The position numbers and the translations under genes are program-made. Source: Aurifilum marmelostoma (taxonomy: Eukaryota; Ascomycota; Sordariomycetes; Diaporthales; Cryphonectriaceae). From it: a DNA stretch of 64,000 nt. The stretch lies in assembly GCA_027559495.1 (NCBI GenBank), contig JAMXSV010000004.1:372001-436000 (forward strand). Reading direction: 5' to 3'. The notes under the pieces were generated by a model, which was not told the DNA's origin, ran no database searches, and worked only from the letters and a program-made list of their open reading frames with translations. Shown in pieces: positions 23,253 to 33,899 of this stretch (position 1 is its first letter; the number at the start of each line of letters is the position of its first letter).

Positions 23253-23845
23253 TGTGAATGGGACGGCTCAAAAGACTATGTGTGGGGAAGAAGAAACAGT
23301 AGAATGACAATTGACAGATTATCTGAGCACTGATTGCACCTCTACATATGCTTGAGCTGCTCCTCCACTGCGAGATGTGCAACCTCGAGAGAATCTCCCG
23401 GGTCGAAGAGGGAGAAAGGGTCTTATATGGGCCGGACAAGGCAGAAGAAATTAGAGGCGCCAGATTGTTGGCAGACTGGACGAGGGGGTGGGTGCCGTCA
23501 GAACCGGAGCTCGAACCCCCACAGATTTCAAAGGAGAAGCAAGAAATAAATGATGTGGTCAGAGTTTCATTGGCCTCACCCAAAGGGAAATGGTGTGGCG
23601 TTCCGCGGGGTAAGTCTGTACGACCCAGACGGGAAAAGCAATGAGCACCGTACATCGGGCTGTCACCACGGCTTGATCGTTCCCTACCCCTCTCTCCCTC
23701 TCCCTTTCGAAGTCGAACCAGTCCAGGCGGAGTGTGCGTGATGTTCACTGTGATCTCATCAACTCGGCAGCCTCCTCAATCTGTCTGATACCCATCAGAA
23801 TATCAAACCAGTGGTACATTCCACGCAGCGTAAAACGTCAATATC
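23253..23845. promoter_or_regulatory. Divergent promoter of the ABM and HGD-like genes
   Basis: These 593 bp lie between the two start codons and must supply both promoters. ORFs running through it on both strands show no family features. No specific operator is supported. Confidence 0.45.
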
Positions 23846-25343
23846 ATGGCGCGGTACCCAGAGGCAGTTTTTGCCGTGCCTGACCCGTACGAGTATCTCG
23901 CGGGGCTGGGAAATTACATGCAGCAAGTTGCTTTTTCCTTGACGCGTACTCTCCATCCCTGGAATCTGTTGTCGATTGGACAACTCAGGCTGACAAAGAG
24001 TCGAACTACGGCGGCCAGATCGGAGGCCATGCCTGATCTAATTCCACAAGTCATCAATAGCCCTCAGAAGCCACCTCTCGGCCTGCGGACGGAGCGCATC
24101 AGCGGGACTTCATTTGTGGCACCGCGGGACAGAAGCCACCATACATGGCTCTATCGAGTCCACTCGTCCCTGGTACATAGCGACTTTGTACCCCTCGAGC
24201 TGACATCCGGCTACGGGCCACCCTCGCCCATAAACCTTGACCATGTCTCGCCCAACTCGTACCACTGGGGTGCCTCCATGCCCGTCCCCAACAGCGCGGA
24301 CTGGGTCACCGGTCAACAGCTGCTCGGTAGGACCGGCGATCCCCAGAGAAAGGAAGGACTGGCCATGTGGGTGTTCAGCGTGACCCGGGATATGCCCGAG
24401 AGGCAGGCGTTCTCGTCTCTGGACGGGGGAGATGCTCATCATCCCGCAGTCTGGAGCCCTGGACATCCAGACGGAGCTCGGCAGGCTTCTCGTCAGACAA
24501 GGCGAGATGGCCGTTATTCCTAGGGGCATTCGCTACCGAGTCACCCTCCCCAGCCGCGCCATTAGTCCATGCCGGGGCTACATCTGTGAGCTGTTTCAGG
24601 GCCATTTCCGTCTGCCTGATCTGGGTGTTGTTGGTTCCACCGGCCTAGCCAACATCCGCGATTTCCAAGTCCCCAAAGCCCACGTTGACTACAAAGACAA
24701 TGTTCAAGAAGAAATAATGCATCTTCAAGAAAAGGAAGCCAGGGAGGAGGAAGGCTGGACCATCGTCTCCCGCCTCTTGGGCAAGCCGTGGCGCTGCACT
24801 CAGGCCCACACCCCCTTCGACGTCGCATGTTGGCACGGCACATGCTACCCATACAAGTACGACCTAGACCGCTTCTGTGCCCTGGGCAACGTCCGTTTTG
24901 ATGAACACGACCCTAGCCTGTACACGGTTCTGACGGCTCGGAACCACGGCGCAGAGCCCTCGACAGCTGTGGTCGATTTTGCCGTGGTTCCGCCGCGCTG
25001 GGCGGTTGCCGAGAAGACTCTGTGGATCCCCTATGTCCACCGAAACACAATGCAGGAGTTCTACGCGCCCATTATCTCGCTACAGGACCCTAAGCACCCG
25101 CTAAACGGGGCCACCGACCACTTCAAGCCGTTCGCGGGCGGCGTCATGAATTGCATGAGCACGCATGGGGCTGCCGAGAGTGCATATCGGGCCGAGCAGC
25201 AGCGGGACACGAGTCTTCCTGCGAAGCTGAATGACGAAGGCGTCATGATCTTGCTTCTGGAGATGGACAGGCCCTTGGTGTTGAGCGACTGGGCGCATGG
25301 GTGTGTGGAGCTGAATGTTCAAAAGCACTCTGGGAAGTTGTGA
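23846..25343 (+). CDS. Homogentisate 1,2-dioxygenase-like protein, one-base frameshift
   Basis: The gene joins 23846-23922 and 24019-25343, but the second exon changes frame at the G5 run 24425-24429. Dropping one G would give 466 aa, close to the family length. The intron uses a GC donor (GCAAGT) and CCAG acceptor; its 96 nt are a multiple of three, so retention is also readable. Family blocks are clear: DPYEYLAGLGN, SEAMPDLIPQVINSPQK, TWLYRVHSS, GLANIRDFQVP, TPFDVACWHGTCYPYKYDL, VVPPRWAVAEKT. The iron site looks present: His and Glu in PYVHRNTMQEFY and His in CMSTHG. The usual LHxxMTPHGPD segment reads VMNCMSTHGAAE here, and FDHADPS reads FDEHDPS, so residues expected near the substrate differ. 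Homogentisate dioxygenase opens the aromatic ring in Phe/Tyr catabolism; no fah or mai partner lies nearby. Confidence 0.8.
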
Positions 25344-25835
25344 AAAGTAAGCAATGACTTGAACGTAACCTGGCATGGTTGAGAAGAGTCATGCTTCGAT
25401 GAAGATGCACGTTTCTGTGCGAGAGTTCCAGGAAGGGTAATTGGAATAACAAATTTGTCAGTCCGTAAATGTACAAACAACACTGTCGGGCTCTCTCTCT
25501 CTTCTTTCCCGTCTTTCACTACATTGTTTATGCTCTGTCATTCAACAATGTCGCTTGCTGTCACTATTATCAATAGCAATCGAGTCATGAATCAATTGTA
25601 GTCCTCAATGTTCTTAGATTATGACCAAGATTCCATAATGCTAGTCCATTGTACTCTGTCCGTGTCTCCCAAGCCATGATGGACACAAGCCTTTGTCTAA
25701 CGGAACACAGGGACAAGCAGCAGCTGGAAGTGTATAAGAAACACCGGCGGACCTACATCGTCTATGATATAACTGCGCTTCTCGCAAAGCCATATATCCG
25801 GTCCAGCATTAATCATCCTGTTAATCTTACACGCG
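25344..25835. other. Intergenic region after the HGD-like gene
   Basis: I see no supported gene. The interval carries the HGD-like 3' end and the presumed promoter of the downstream small gene. Confidence 0.4.
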
Positions 25836-26405
25836 ATGGCGCCTCACATCTCATACACCGTCGACCTCGTCTGTCGCCAACAACGGCCAGGATACTTCTT
25901 CTGTGCCGCCACAGTCCTCTACGCAAATAAGCTCGCCGGCTACCTCGAGCGTGATCCCCCACCAGACTTCGACGCCCTCCTGCTCCGCATCACAGTCACC
26001 AACTCAACCACACAAATGCTCGTCCCCATCAAGGCGTTTCACTCCAACCAGTCCCCGTACAAAGGAGGTGCTGCCCTCTCTACCAGCGTCCTCGTGCGGC
26101 GCGACAAAGTGGACGCCGACGCTCTAGCCAGGAATGACAGCATCAGCCTTATCACGGCGGAGAAGTGGGCAATGTATGTTGCCCCATGGATCGAGATCAT
26201 GGATATGGACAGCCTGGGCAAGTATGTGCTGCGCGCCGAGCTGATCAGGCCACCGAACGGAAGCACGCAGGTCCCGTCCCTGGCAGGTTGCTCATCGCAC
26301 GATCCACACATGAGCTGGGACATAGTGGCTTCCACTGAGAAGAAACTCTCCTCCTGTGAGGACATGGGTGGCAAGTCCCTTGTTCATGCTGCTGCTGAGA
26401 CTTAG
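25836..26405 (+). CDS. Hypothetical protein, 189 aa
   Basis: This intact single-exon ORF begins at an ATG (context GCGATGG) and ends in TAG. I do not recognise the family. The protein has no signal peptide or membrane helix. Its middle part is rich in beta-prone residues (LLLRITVTNSTTQML, SISLITAEKWAMYVAPWIEI) and it contains six cysteines. It follows the HGD-like gene by 490 bp on the same strand and may belong with the ABM/HGD pair, but position is the only argument. Codon use looks normal for the neighbourhood, with many C-ending codons, which supports it being real. Confidence 0.55.
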   Translation: MAPHISYTVDLVCRQQRPGYFFCAATVLYANKLAGYLERDPPPDFDALLLRITVTNSTTQMLVPIKAFHSNQSPYKGGAALSTSVLVRRDKVDADALARNDSISLITAEKWAMYVAPWIEIMDMDSLGKYVLRAELIRPPNGSTQVPSLAGCSSHDPHMSWDIVASTEKKLSSCEDMGGKSLVHAAAET

Positions 26406-28530
26406 CAGCCATAATACAAAGGCACGGCTGACTGTGAAAATATTGTAGGAACCACGAACCTGCCTCGTGCTCCAGGCTCGTGAATTATCAGAATCACTCT
26501 GAGTTATTGCAGTAAGAAATCAGGAGGTACGTCTTGTCACTAGATTTTGATTATATTGCTGTCGTGGTCCTGGAGTCCAGGTGAATTTGGCGAGCCGAAA
26601 CCCCGCCCACACTGTTCTCCCATCTCGAGTCGTGAAGAAACTTAACTTCTCTGGCTTTGGTGGTCTTCCTTCAGTAAGAGCTGGGAGGACGATATGCATA
26701 GAAAGTAAGGAAGTATGTGTGTGTTCGTTGTTGTCACTGAATCATTCAGAGCATGCCGTATTAATTAATATCCTCTTTGAATCTTGGATTTGGTTTTTTT
26801 TTTTTTTTTTTTTTTGGCCCTGGGAGCCTTTGGTGTCAGCCTGGGAGGTCATAGCCCCAGCAGCGACTTGTCCTTTTCGGCTGCCCAAGCCGCACCTCTG
26901 CCTTTAGGTGGCCGAGCAAAGTTAACTGCTTCGAGGTGTTCTTCATTGCGCACGGCTCAGCACAGAATGACAAGGGGGGGGGGGTTCTACCTTACCTGGA
27001 GCCCGGGTCAAATATCGCCCAGGTTTGGTAATCCCAGAGAAGCCACAATTATTAATGCGTTTCTAATAGAAGGATGGCCATTCACCTGTGTCTTGAGTAT
27101 GAGAGTCTTGCAAAACTACTAATCAACCTTCTACCCAAATACAGAACTGCAGACACGACCCAGTCGCTGAGGCAGACCTGAGATGCTCAGGCGGCGCTGC
27201 AGGCTGATAGAAACACTAGAAGCACACCTTGAGCCGCTGTGATTATGCTACGCGTGAAACCATAATTAATTACCTTAAGTTCTTCCTTCGATACTGAAAC
27301 AGTGTCTTGACCTATGTTCTGAGACTTGTTACCATATCATGAAAGGCGTTGACTAATTAGAAGAAAATGATTCAATGACTTAGAATGATCAGCATATGGC
27401 AGGCATGAATGACCGTCTAATTACTGTGTACTTACACTCCGAATTTTTGGCCCCCAAGGACCTGCCCTTCGTTGGGTGCCTCGGGTGCAAATCAATCCTG
27501 CCAATGCTCCAAAGCCAATTCAAGCTTCTCATGACAAAGCTAACGACAAAGGATATTTATAAACCACGGTTGACCTACATGGACAAGGACACATTATGAT
27601 TAACATTGCTAATAGACTACAGTTTAAAGGTAAATTGGATCGTACGATAAACATCGTTGTCTCCGCTTCTCTGGTTTTTATCTTTCTTGCCCTTTTTCTT
27701 CCACCCAGATTTGAAATTGTGTTTATCGTTATATCATTATCGTATTCAGGATTTACAGAGGAAATATCGCAGCCCACGCTGCGCGGACGGGTATCCGATC
27801 CGCGGGTGGTATGTTCCGGCCTGGTGAGCCATTTTGCAGCATCGTGATCAGCTTTCGAGCTTCGTCAAGTATCGACTCCTTTCCGCGTACTGTCTCTTCC
27901 TATTACTGGTCCATGGGTAGTAGAGGCCTAGTTGTTGCTAGGAATCTACCCAGGACCAAAAGAGCACAGTGAAAGTGTGCGGGCTCACCGAAGGATCGGC
28001 AAGTAGAGCACCAGCACGATAGACTAACTTCTCTAATGAAGTTCCCGAGTTGTTCTGCCCATCTTCTTCTGAAACAGCTCGCCTCAATTGGTGTGTGCAG
28101 GAAGGGAACTCTTCAGAGACAAGGCACAGGAGATGGGAGCAGCCAGAGGGGATGGTTGATATCCGTAAAAGATTGTGGGTTCGAGGGAAGACGAAGAGAC
28201 TTCATCTCTTCCACCCTCAATGTTGGACCAACAAATATGCAACCTGCAGGAATCCCGCTCGCGCAGCCCCCCTCCCCCCTCTGCACACCATTTGTTGTCT
28301 TCTTGCTTGTTGGGTCTCGGCCTTCTTGATGCAGTGATGGGTGTAGGTTTATTGTCTTGCATGTTTCGCCTTCTCCACTTCGAAGACCTAGTGAAGAGAT
28401 CGACAAATCTGTTCCAATATGGCCGGCCCGTGATGGTCGTCGTGAAGAGCGGCAGCGGCAGCATCATCTTTCTGTGGCAAGCATGTTAGTATCATGGTCC
28501 AATCAGGCAATTTGGAGGATGTGCAATTAC
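26406..28530. other. Gene-free, partly A+T-rich interval
   Basis: No supported gene is seen over 2.1 kb. It includes a T22 tract (26794-26815) and a G9-10 tract near 26976, and 27050-27780 is richer in A and T than its surroundings. It may be decayed repeat DNA, but no terminal repeats or transposase fragments are recognisable. Confidence 0.45.
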
Positions 28531-29044
28531 CTAGTGGTTGGCACGGGTCTCATGAGAGAGGAACTCAACGATGCCATCTAGAATGCGAGATGACACCTCT
28601 GGGACGGATCGTGCTTGATGCCCGATGAAGTCCAGGACGTTGTCAACAATGTCACCATGTGGACCACCCTTCTGCATGTTTCCTCGTTAGCCATGACAAT
28701 TGTTGTGGATGTTGTACATTGTTATCGCTGAGACTCACTTGATGGTCGTGAGGCAGAGCAGGATGTCTCTCGTCATGGTGGTGAGGGCCGTGATGGTTGT
28801 CATGAGGCATCCTCCCGTCGTGGAAGTGAGGTTCATCCCGGTGATGGCGAGGTTGGTGGCGTTCTTCGTCCCGTTCGTAAAAGTTCTCAGACCAGTGGTG
28901 CCACTTCGGAGGACCACTTGCTGCCTCGATGTCTGCATACTGGATTTCACGAGGAACGATGGCATCGTGGACAGGAGAAGGGGTCGGGACAGGACGAGCA
29001 GCGGCCACGGCGGCGAGGAGGGCGATGAGGCTTTGGGAACGCAT
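28531..29044 (-). CDS. Small secreted His-rich protein
   Basis: The CDS is the complement of 28531-28671 joined to 28739-29044 (148 aa); the 67-nt intron starts GTGAGT, has a GCTAAC branch site, ends GCAG and keeps phase. A signal peptide is clear (MRSQSLIALLAAVAAARPV), followed by a short propeptide-like part with PRE. Residues 45-100 are highly charged and dominated by histidine (HHRDEPHFHDG, HHGPHHHDERHP), about one residue in four. After the intron the C-terminus is an ordinary helix-forming segment (IVDNVLDFIGHQA, ILDGIVEFLSHE). The His-rich part suggests metal binding outside the cell, by analogy only. I know no named family. The open frame without splicing would end in unrelated residues, so the spliced form is preferred. 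Confidence 0.65.
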
Positions 29045-31675
29045 TTTTTCTTTTTCGTCTTTTCGTTGGTGTTTTATGTGTCGAAGGGGATTATGAAGGT
29101 GATGATGGCCCGGGGAATTATGAAAACAAAGTTATGTATATTAGAGGGTTGGTGAAGGGCAAAGCAACAACGCTGGTGATGAATTAGGCCGGTGATTATG
29201 TGTGTGTGTATGGTGTATGGTCAAATGAATGAATGAATGAATGAAGAATGAATGTAATCAGAGAGTTCTGTTGACCAGAAATTCGGATCAATCACAACGC
29301 TCTGGGGGATGTAAAAGTGAGGAGGAGGAGGAGGGCAAGTGGCAGCAGAGCTTAATATGGATATTTCATCGTCAGCCTGGCGCGAGGCTTTTTTCCCACA
29401 AACTATGTCTCTCGTGAGGACACACTGGCGCACACACAAGCACGCATGGCACCATCATTGGACCAATGATGCGAGCCCACCACACTGCATGGATAACAAT
29501 CCGTATTCCCAAAAGATGCCCTCTCCCAAAGAGGCTACCGTCATCAGCCCAGTTGCTTGTCTAGGGGAGATCTTCCAGTCCTCTTGACCTAGCCCTCCTC
29601 GGTTCCAGCGGTAACCTGGTCAGTGTCATTCATGGTTTAATTCACGAGCCAAAGAATAGAGCGCGCGGTCCCTGGAAGAGGATTTTTTTTTTGTGTGTCT
29701 TTCTCTTCCCTTCCTTGTAGTCTAATGGTGAGTGAGTAGATAGAAGAAAGACCAAAAAAAAAGGGGGGGGGGGGGTTGGGTAGGTTGCCCCCTGGTCTTG
29801 ACACAAGGTGTCATTACCTCCCCGCCCCCCTGCTGCGGTGACAGGTGCTGCGGTGAAAAATACAATCCACTCCTTCTTCACTTGACTCCATTCCCGTGAG
29901 AAATCTGACATGTCTCCTCCCTATACGTTGCAGGCCAGCAATAGGATCAAGTGGTGACCCAAGTGGACACAACACAAAACAGCAATGAGGGAACAAGGGG
30001 CAGGAGAGTGTCAAGCCAATATGGGGGGTCCTTTTCTCTGTGTGGTTCCTCCTGGCTGACTCGCATCCCGGAATGACAACAACCTTAATTTTTTTTCTAG
30101 ACAAGACCTTATTTAGGGTGTTATTGGTGACCTCAGCAGAAAGAAGAAAAATGAAACAAATCTTCAACCGAGGGGAGAGAAGGGGTCCACATCGTGGGAT
30201 GGTTACATACTGCAGTGGTATGTAGCAGCAGCCGCAGCAGCTGTAGTAGCCGCAGCAGGTCAGATTAGCCAAGCCCGTGCATTGTAGTATTTGTGCGGCC
30301 CCGTCCCTCAGCCTCGTCCCCTCCCCGTCCTCCCCATCATCTCATTTCCATGGCGTCTTCCGGTGCATTTCTAAATTCAGGAACACCATTCCACATCCGG
30401 CCTTACCGATTAGTGTCAAGCTCGGATCCACCCTCACGAAGGACGCTTAAGAAAAAGAGTATGGTGAGAATCGCACCGCGATGCTTAGCCTTTCCTACGG
30501 TTCCAGCCGGGCCTACCACAGCACCAATACAGTAGCAGAGACTGAGCCAGCTCGAGCCCGCCAGTCCCAGCCCCAGTGGCCAAAACCTTAAACTCCAGAA
30601 TCTGCCGACCTCCTCCACAGGGCTGAGCCAAGCAATACGGCAAATCGGACCCGCTACTGGGTTGGGGAGGAGATGGTACTGACCTACTCTAGTACAGTAA
30701 CTTAGTATAATAAAATTACCATAGTGTTGCTAAGTAGCACGCACTATGGTGGCAGTGGTAATCTCTCCAGAAAGATGCAGCGGCGGATGGAGACGAATGA
30801 CAAGAGAGGATAAGACAGAGAGGGAGAGAGAGAAACAAAAGGTTCAACAAATCTAATGGACCCGTCGATGGCTTGGCACGGCTGACTTTGGGCGTCGGCC
30901 GTTTCGTATCGCACGAAACAAGATAAAAACCGAATCATGCATTTTCTAAGCCTCCTCCTCTCTTCATTATGCTGTGCTGTGTAGTGGTCCTCATGGAAGT
31001 CTCACCGCACGCATTTCCGCCAACCCCTGCCAGGCGCGCGCGCCCACCTTTTGAGATGCGAGTGTGCCTTCTGATTGATCAAATTTCTCTTGTCAGCTCT
31101 GTTCCCCTCGGATATCATTGTTCTACCTAGGCATTCACCCGTCAGGCGTTTTCCTCTCCCTGCGCCGTGCCGAACGCCTGACCGAACGCTTGAGTCGGCA
31201 CGTGAAAGACAGTGCCTACATCGCTGCAACCCTGTCCCTCGGTCCCTGGCCGGCCCCTTATTCCCAGAAACTCAATGCAAGAAGAAAAACAAAGAGAGGC
31301 CCGTCCGCCATAGTGAGCTCCACTCCTTACAACATAATGCAAAACCACGTTGACCTTCCTCTCTGTGATGTGACCAATACTCATGTAATGAGCCAGTCTT
31401 GACTGGATCGACGGTCACGACGATCGTTGGAGCTACGCTTTCCTAGGTGGCCCGAATACCATCCGGTCCTGCCGGTATCCAGATCTCCAGAGTAACAAGA
31501 TCAGCACGCTGTCCGCAACTTTTTCCTCAATAAGGTAAGTGATAAACAAAACAGCTCGGTCAAGGCGCTCGACCTAGAGGCCTATTATCTTCGTATCTCT
31601 CAGATAGCCTGCCGTGGCGCCCCTCTAAAAAAACGCTCTCATTGGAGCGCATCGCCTGCATGGATTCGCCACAGC
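29045..31675. other. Gene-free interval, 2.6 kb
   Basis: No supported gene on either strand. Simple sequences include a GAAT repeat (29224-29243) and an A9G11 junction near 29755-29775. The left end probably holds the promoter of the His-rich gene and the right end the 3' UTR of the Brr6 gene. Confidence 0.45.
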
Positions 31676-33309
31676 TTACCAGGCTTTAGACGGGCTCCGC
31701 TTAGAAGGGCTCCTGCTACGTTCCCCTTTGCTAGGACTCCTCCTCGACGGCGTGCGCACTGGCGGGAGCAGTCTCAAGTCGGGCGAAGCATCCGTGTCTG
31801 TCTCGTCCTGAAAGAGAGCCCGCCTGATGTGCCTAGGCGTATGACCGATAGGCGCAAAGATGTAAGCCTGATCAGGCTTATGAGGCGTCATGGGGAAGCC
31901 CATGGCAGGGTGAGAGGGCTGTGGATCGCCAGGACGCTGTTGATTATAGTGTCGTACGTGCTGGCGGAACTTGCTGAACGCCATGTTGTTGGCAAACACG
32001 AGGACGACGGCGAATATAAGGATGACGGTCTGCGCTAATGGCATTAGTCTTGTTGTCTCTTCTTGCATGACATCAAGCATCATAACAGAAAGAAGGCATG
32101 GATGATATCTCGCCAGGGGCAGGGGGGGGAGGGACTCACAATAGACTTCCAAGACAGGCGCGAGGTGAACTCATTGATGATATCAGCAAGGTGGCTTACC
32201 GATGCCTTGACGCCAGCGACACTGTTGGGATCCTGTGTCATGCACTGGTCCCACTCGTTGCAGAGGTGCTCGAGCGCCGGCGCCCTCTCAGAGATGGGGC
32301 TACACCTGTTCGCCGCGTACTGCTTGCTGCACTGCTCAATCTCGGCGAGCAGATTTAGCTTTGCCTTCTCCGACGAGTATATGACCTCGCCTCTGACGGC
32401 TGAGACAATACCCCAAGCCGTCCACAGCAACAGGCCCCCGAGAGACGAGTTGACAAAGACTTGGAGGTACCAGGAGAAGATTATAGGGGCCTCTGGGTTC
32501 GAAGAGACGGTGCTCAGGATGTAGTGCAGCCAGCCCATGTTCTCCCTTGACCTGGCGCGCTTGCCTCTGGAGATATCATATTCCTCCTCAGAGTCGCTGT
32601 CGTCCTCGTCGCGCCCTCCCGGCAGTCGCGTGCGCGTGCTGCCGATGTCTCTGTCCCTGTTGTTGCGCGCCCTCTTGCGCACGCGGTCGCTGGATAAGCC
32701 GACACCTGTCGCACGTGGTAGGGAGCCCTTTCCTGACCTCAACACCTGGGCCACAGTGCGTGCTGGTCGTTCGGGGCTAGACATGCCGGGACTATCTAGA
32801 AAGTCTGATCTGTCGGCCTCTGGGGTCTCTTGCACTTCCGAGACCTCTGTCACGGCGGGGCTGTCATCCATGTCTATCTCCGCGAAGCGATTTGTCTGGG
32901 GTGTGGAGAACGCTGGCGTCGTGAAGGTGACGTTTCGAAAAGCCGATCCCTTACTTGTCTTCTGCGTAGTGGGACTGAAGAGCGACTTTGCAGAGAAGGC
33001 AGGGAAGGAGTTTCGGGTTGGACTGGGTTGTCTTGCTGCGCCGCTGAAGACGTTGGCTTGCGAAGTCGAGTGGGATGACGACGATGAGGGTTGCGCAGCT
33101 GTCACAGCAGAAGAATTAGCACTCGGCGTCCCGGGACACTGCCCAAATCCCGACAGGCCGTCTACGGCTCAACAAGAGTAAGTGAGTGTATAGAATATAC
33201 CTGGAGGGCGTTGTGGTTGTACTTGAGCGAATGGACTTGTCGCATCGACCGCCCCACGGCCATTCTCCCATTCCCAATCCATGTGACCAACATGCGCCCG
33301 TCGCTCCAT
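31676..33309 (-). CDS. Brr6/Brl1-type nuclear envelope protein
   Basis: The CDS is the complement of 31676-32029, 32140-33098 and 33201-33309 (473 aa); all junctions keep phase. The last acceptor was placed at GCGCAG because it has a CTAAT branch site and leaves an uninterrupted membrane helix. The N-terminal 190 residues are Ser/Pro-rich and basic. A first membrane helix (GGLLLWTAWGIVSAV) and a second (TVILIFAVVLVFANNMAF) flank a lumenal segment with four cysteines (EQCSKQYAANRC and HLCNEWDQC). That is the signature of the Brl1/Brr6 family, whose paired disulfides are conserved. The tail is rich in RSPSK-type repeats. These proteins act at the nuclear envelope in nuclear-pore assembly and membrane lipid balance. 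The start codon is 590 bp from the divergent Iws1 gene. Confidence 0.88.
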
Positions 33310-33899
33310 TGTCTCGACGGAGACTGACGACGATGTGAGATGGCGTCGATAGTGACGATCAGTGAAAGTGGTGATGTATAGAGAAAGCGTTTGGTCAACA
33401 GCTAGGACGAAGAGGCGATGAGATAGAGATGGTGGCTGGTGGGCTGAGAGTCAGAAGCGTTATGGCGCATTGCATCTCGGACATCAAAGGGCAGCCTCAG
33501 GTCAGGAAATGGAAATCAACAAAACAAAAGCTGCAATGCAAGGGGCGACGGCAACTGATTGCCTGCCGGAGTACATACGCACCATGGATCCCTGATCCCT
33601 GTCAGCTCCGCTGGGCCTGACCTTTGTCCTCAGAGCTCGGACCAACTCTGCTATTTGTTTGTAGCCTTTCAACCTGGAACTGGAACCCTCCTCCAAACAG
33701 ATCGATCTCTCGCACCTCTTCCCTTTTGTCCATCTTTACACCTCTAAACACCCCTCCTCTCCTTTTGTCAATACCTACCATCTCGATCCTCGCTTCTCCA
33801 TCCACGGGACTCTACTCATCCTGCCAACTCAGTGATTCCCTCAGGGCACTCTACCCGCACCTTCTGACTTCTTCCACGTCATATCACATCCTAGCAAAC
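33310..33899. promoter_or_regulatory. Divergent promoter of the Brr6-like and Iws1-like genes
   Basis: This 590-bp interval lies between two opposed start codons and contains no gene. Pyrimidine-rich tracts (CTTTT and CCTCC) lie just upstream of the Iws1 start, as is common near fungal transcription starts. No defined factor site is claimed. Confidence 0.5.
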
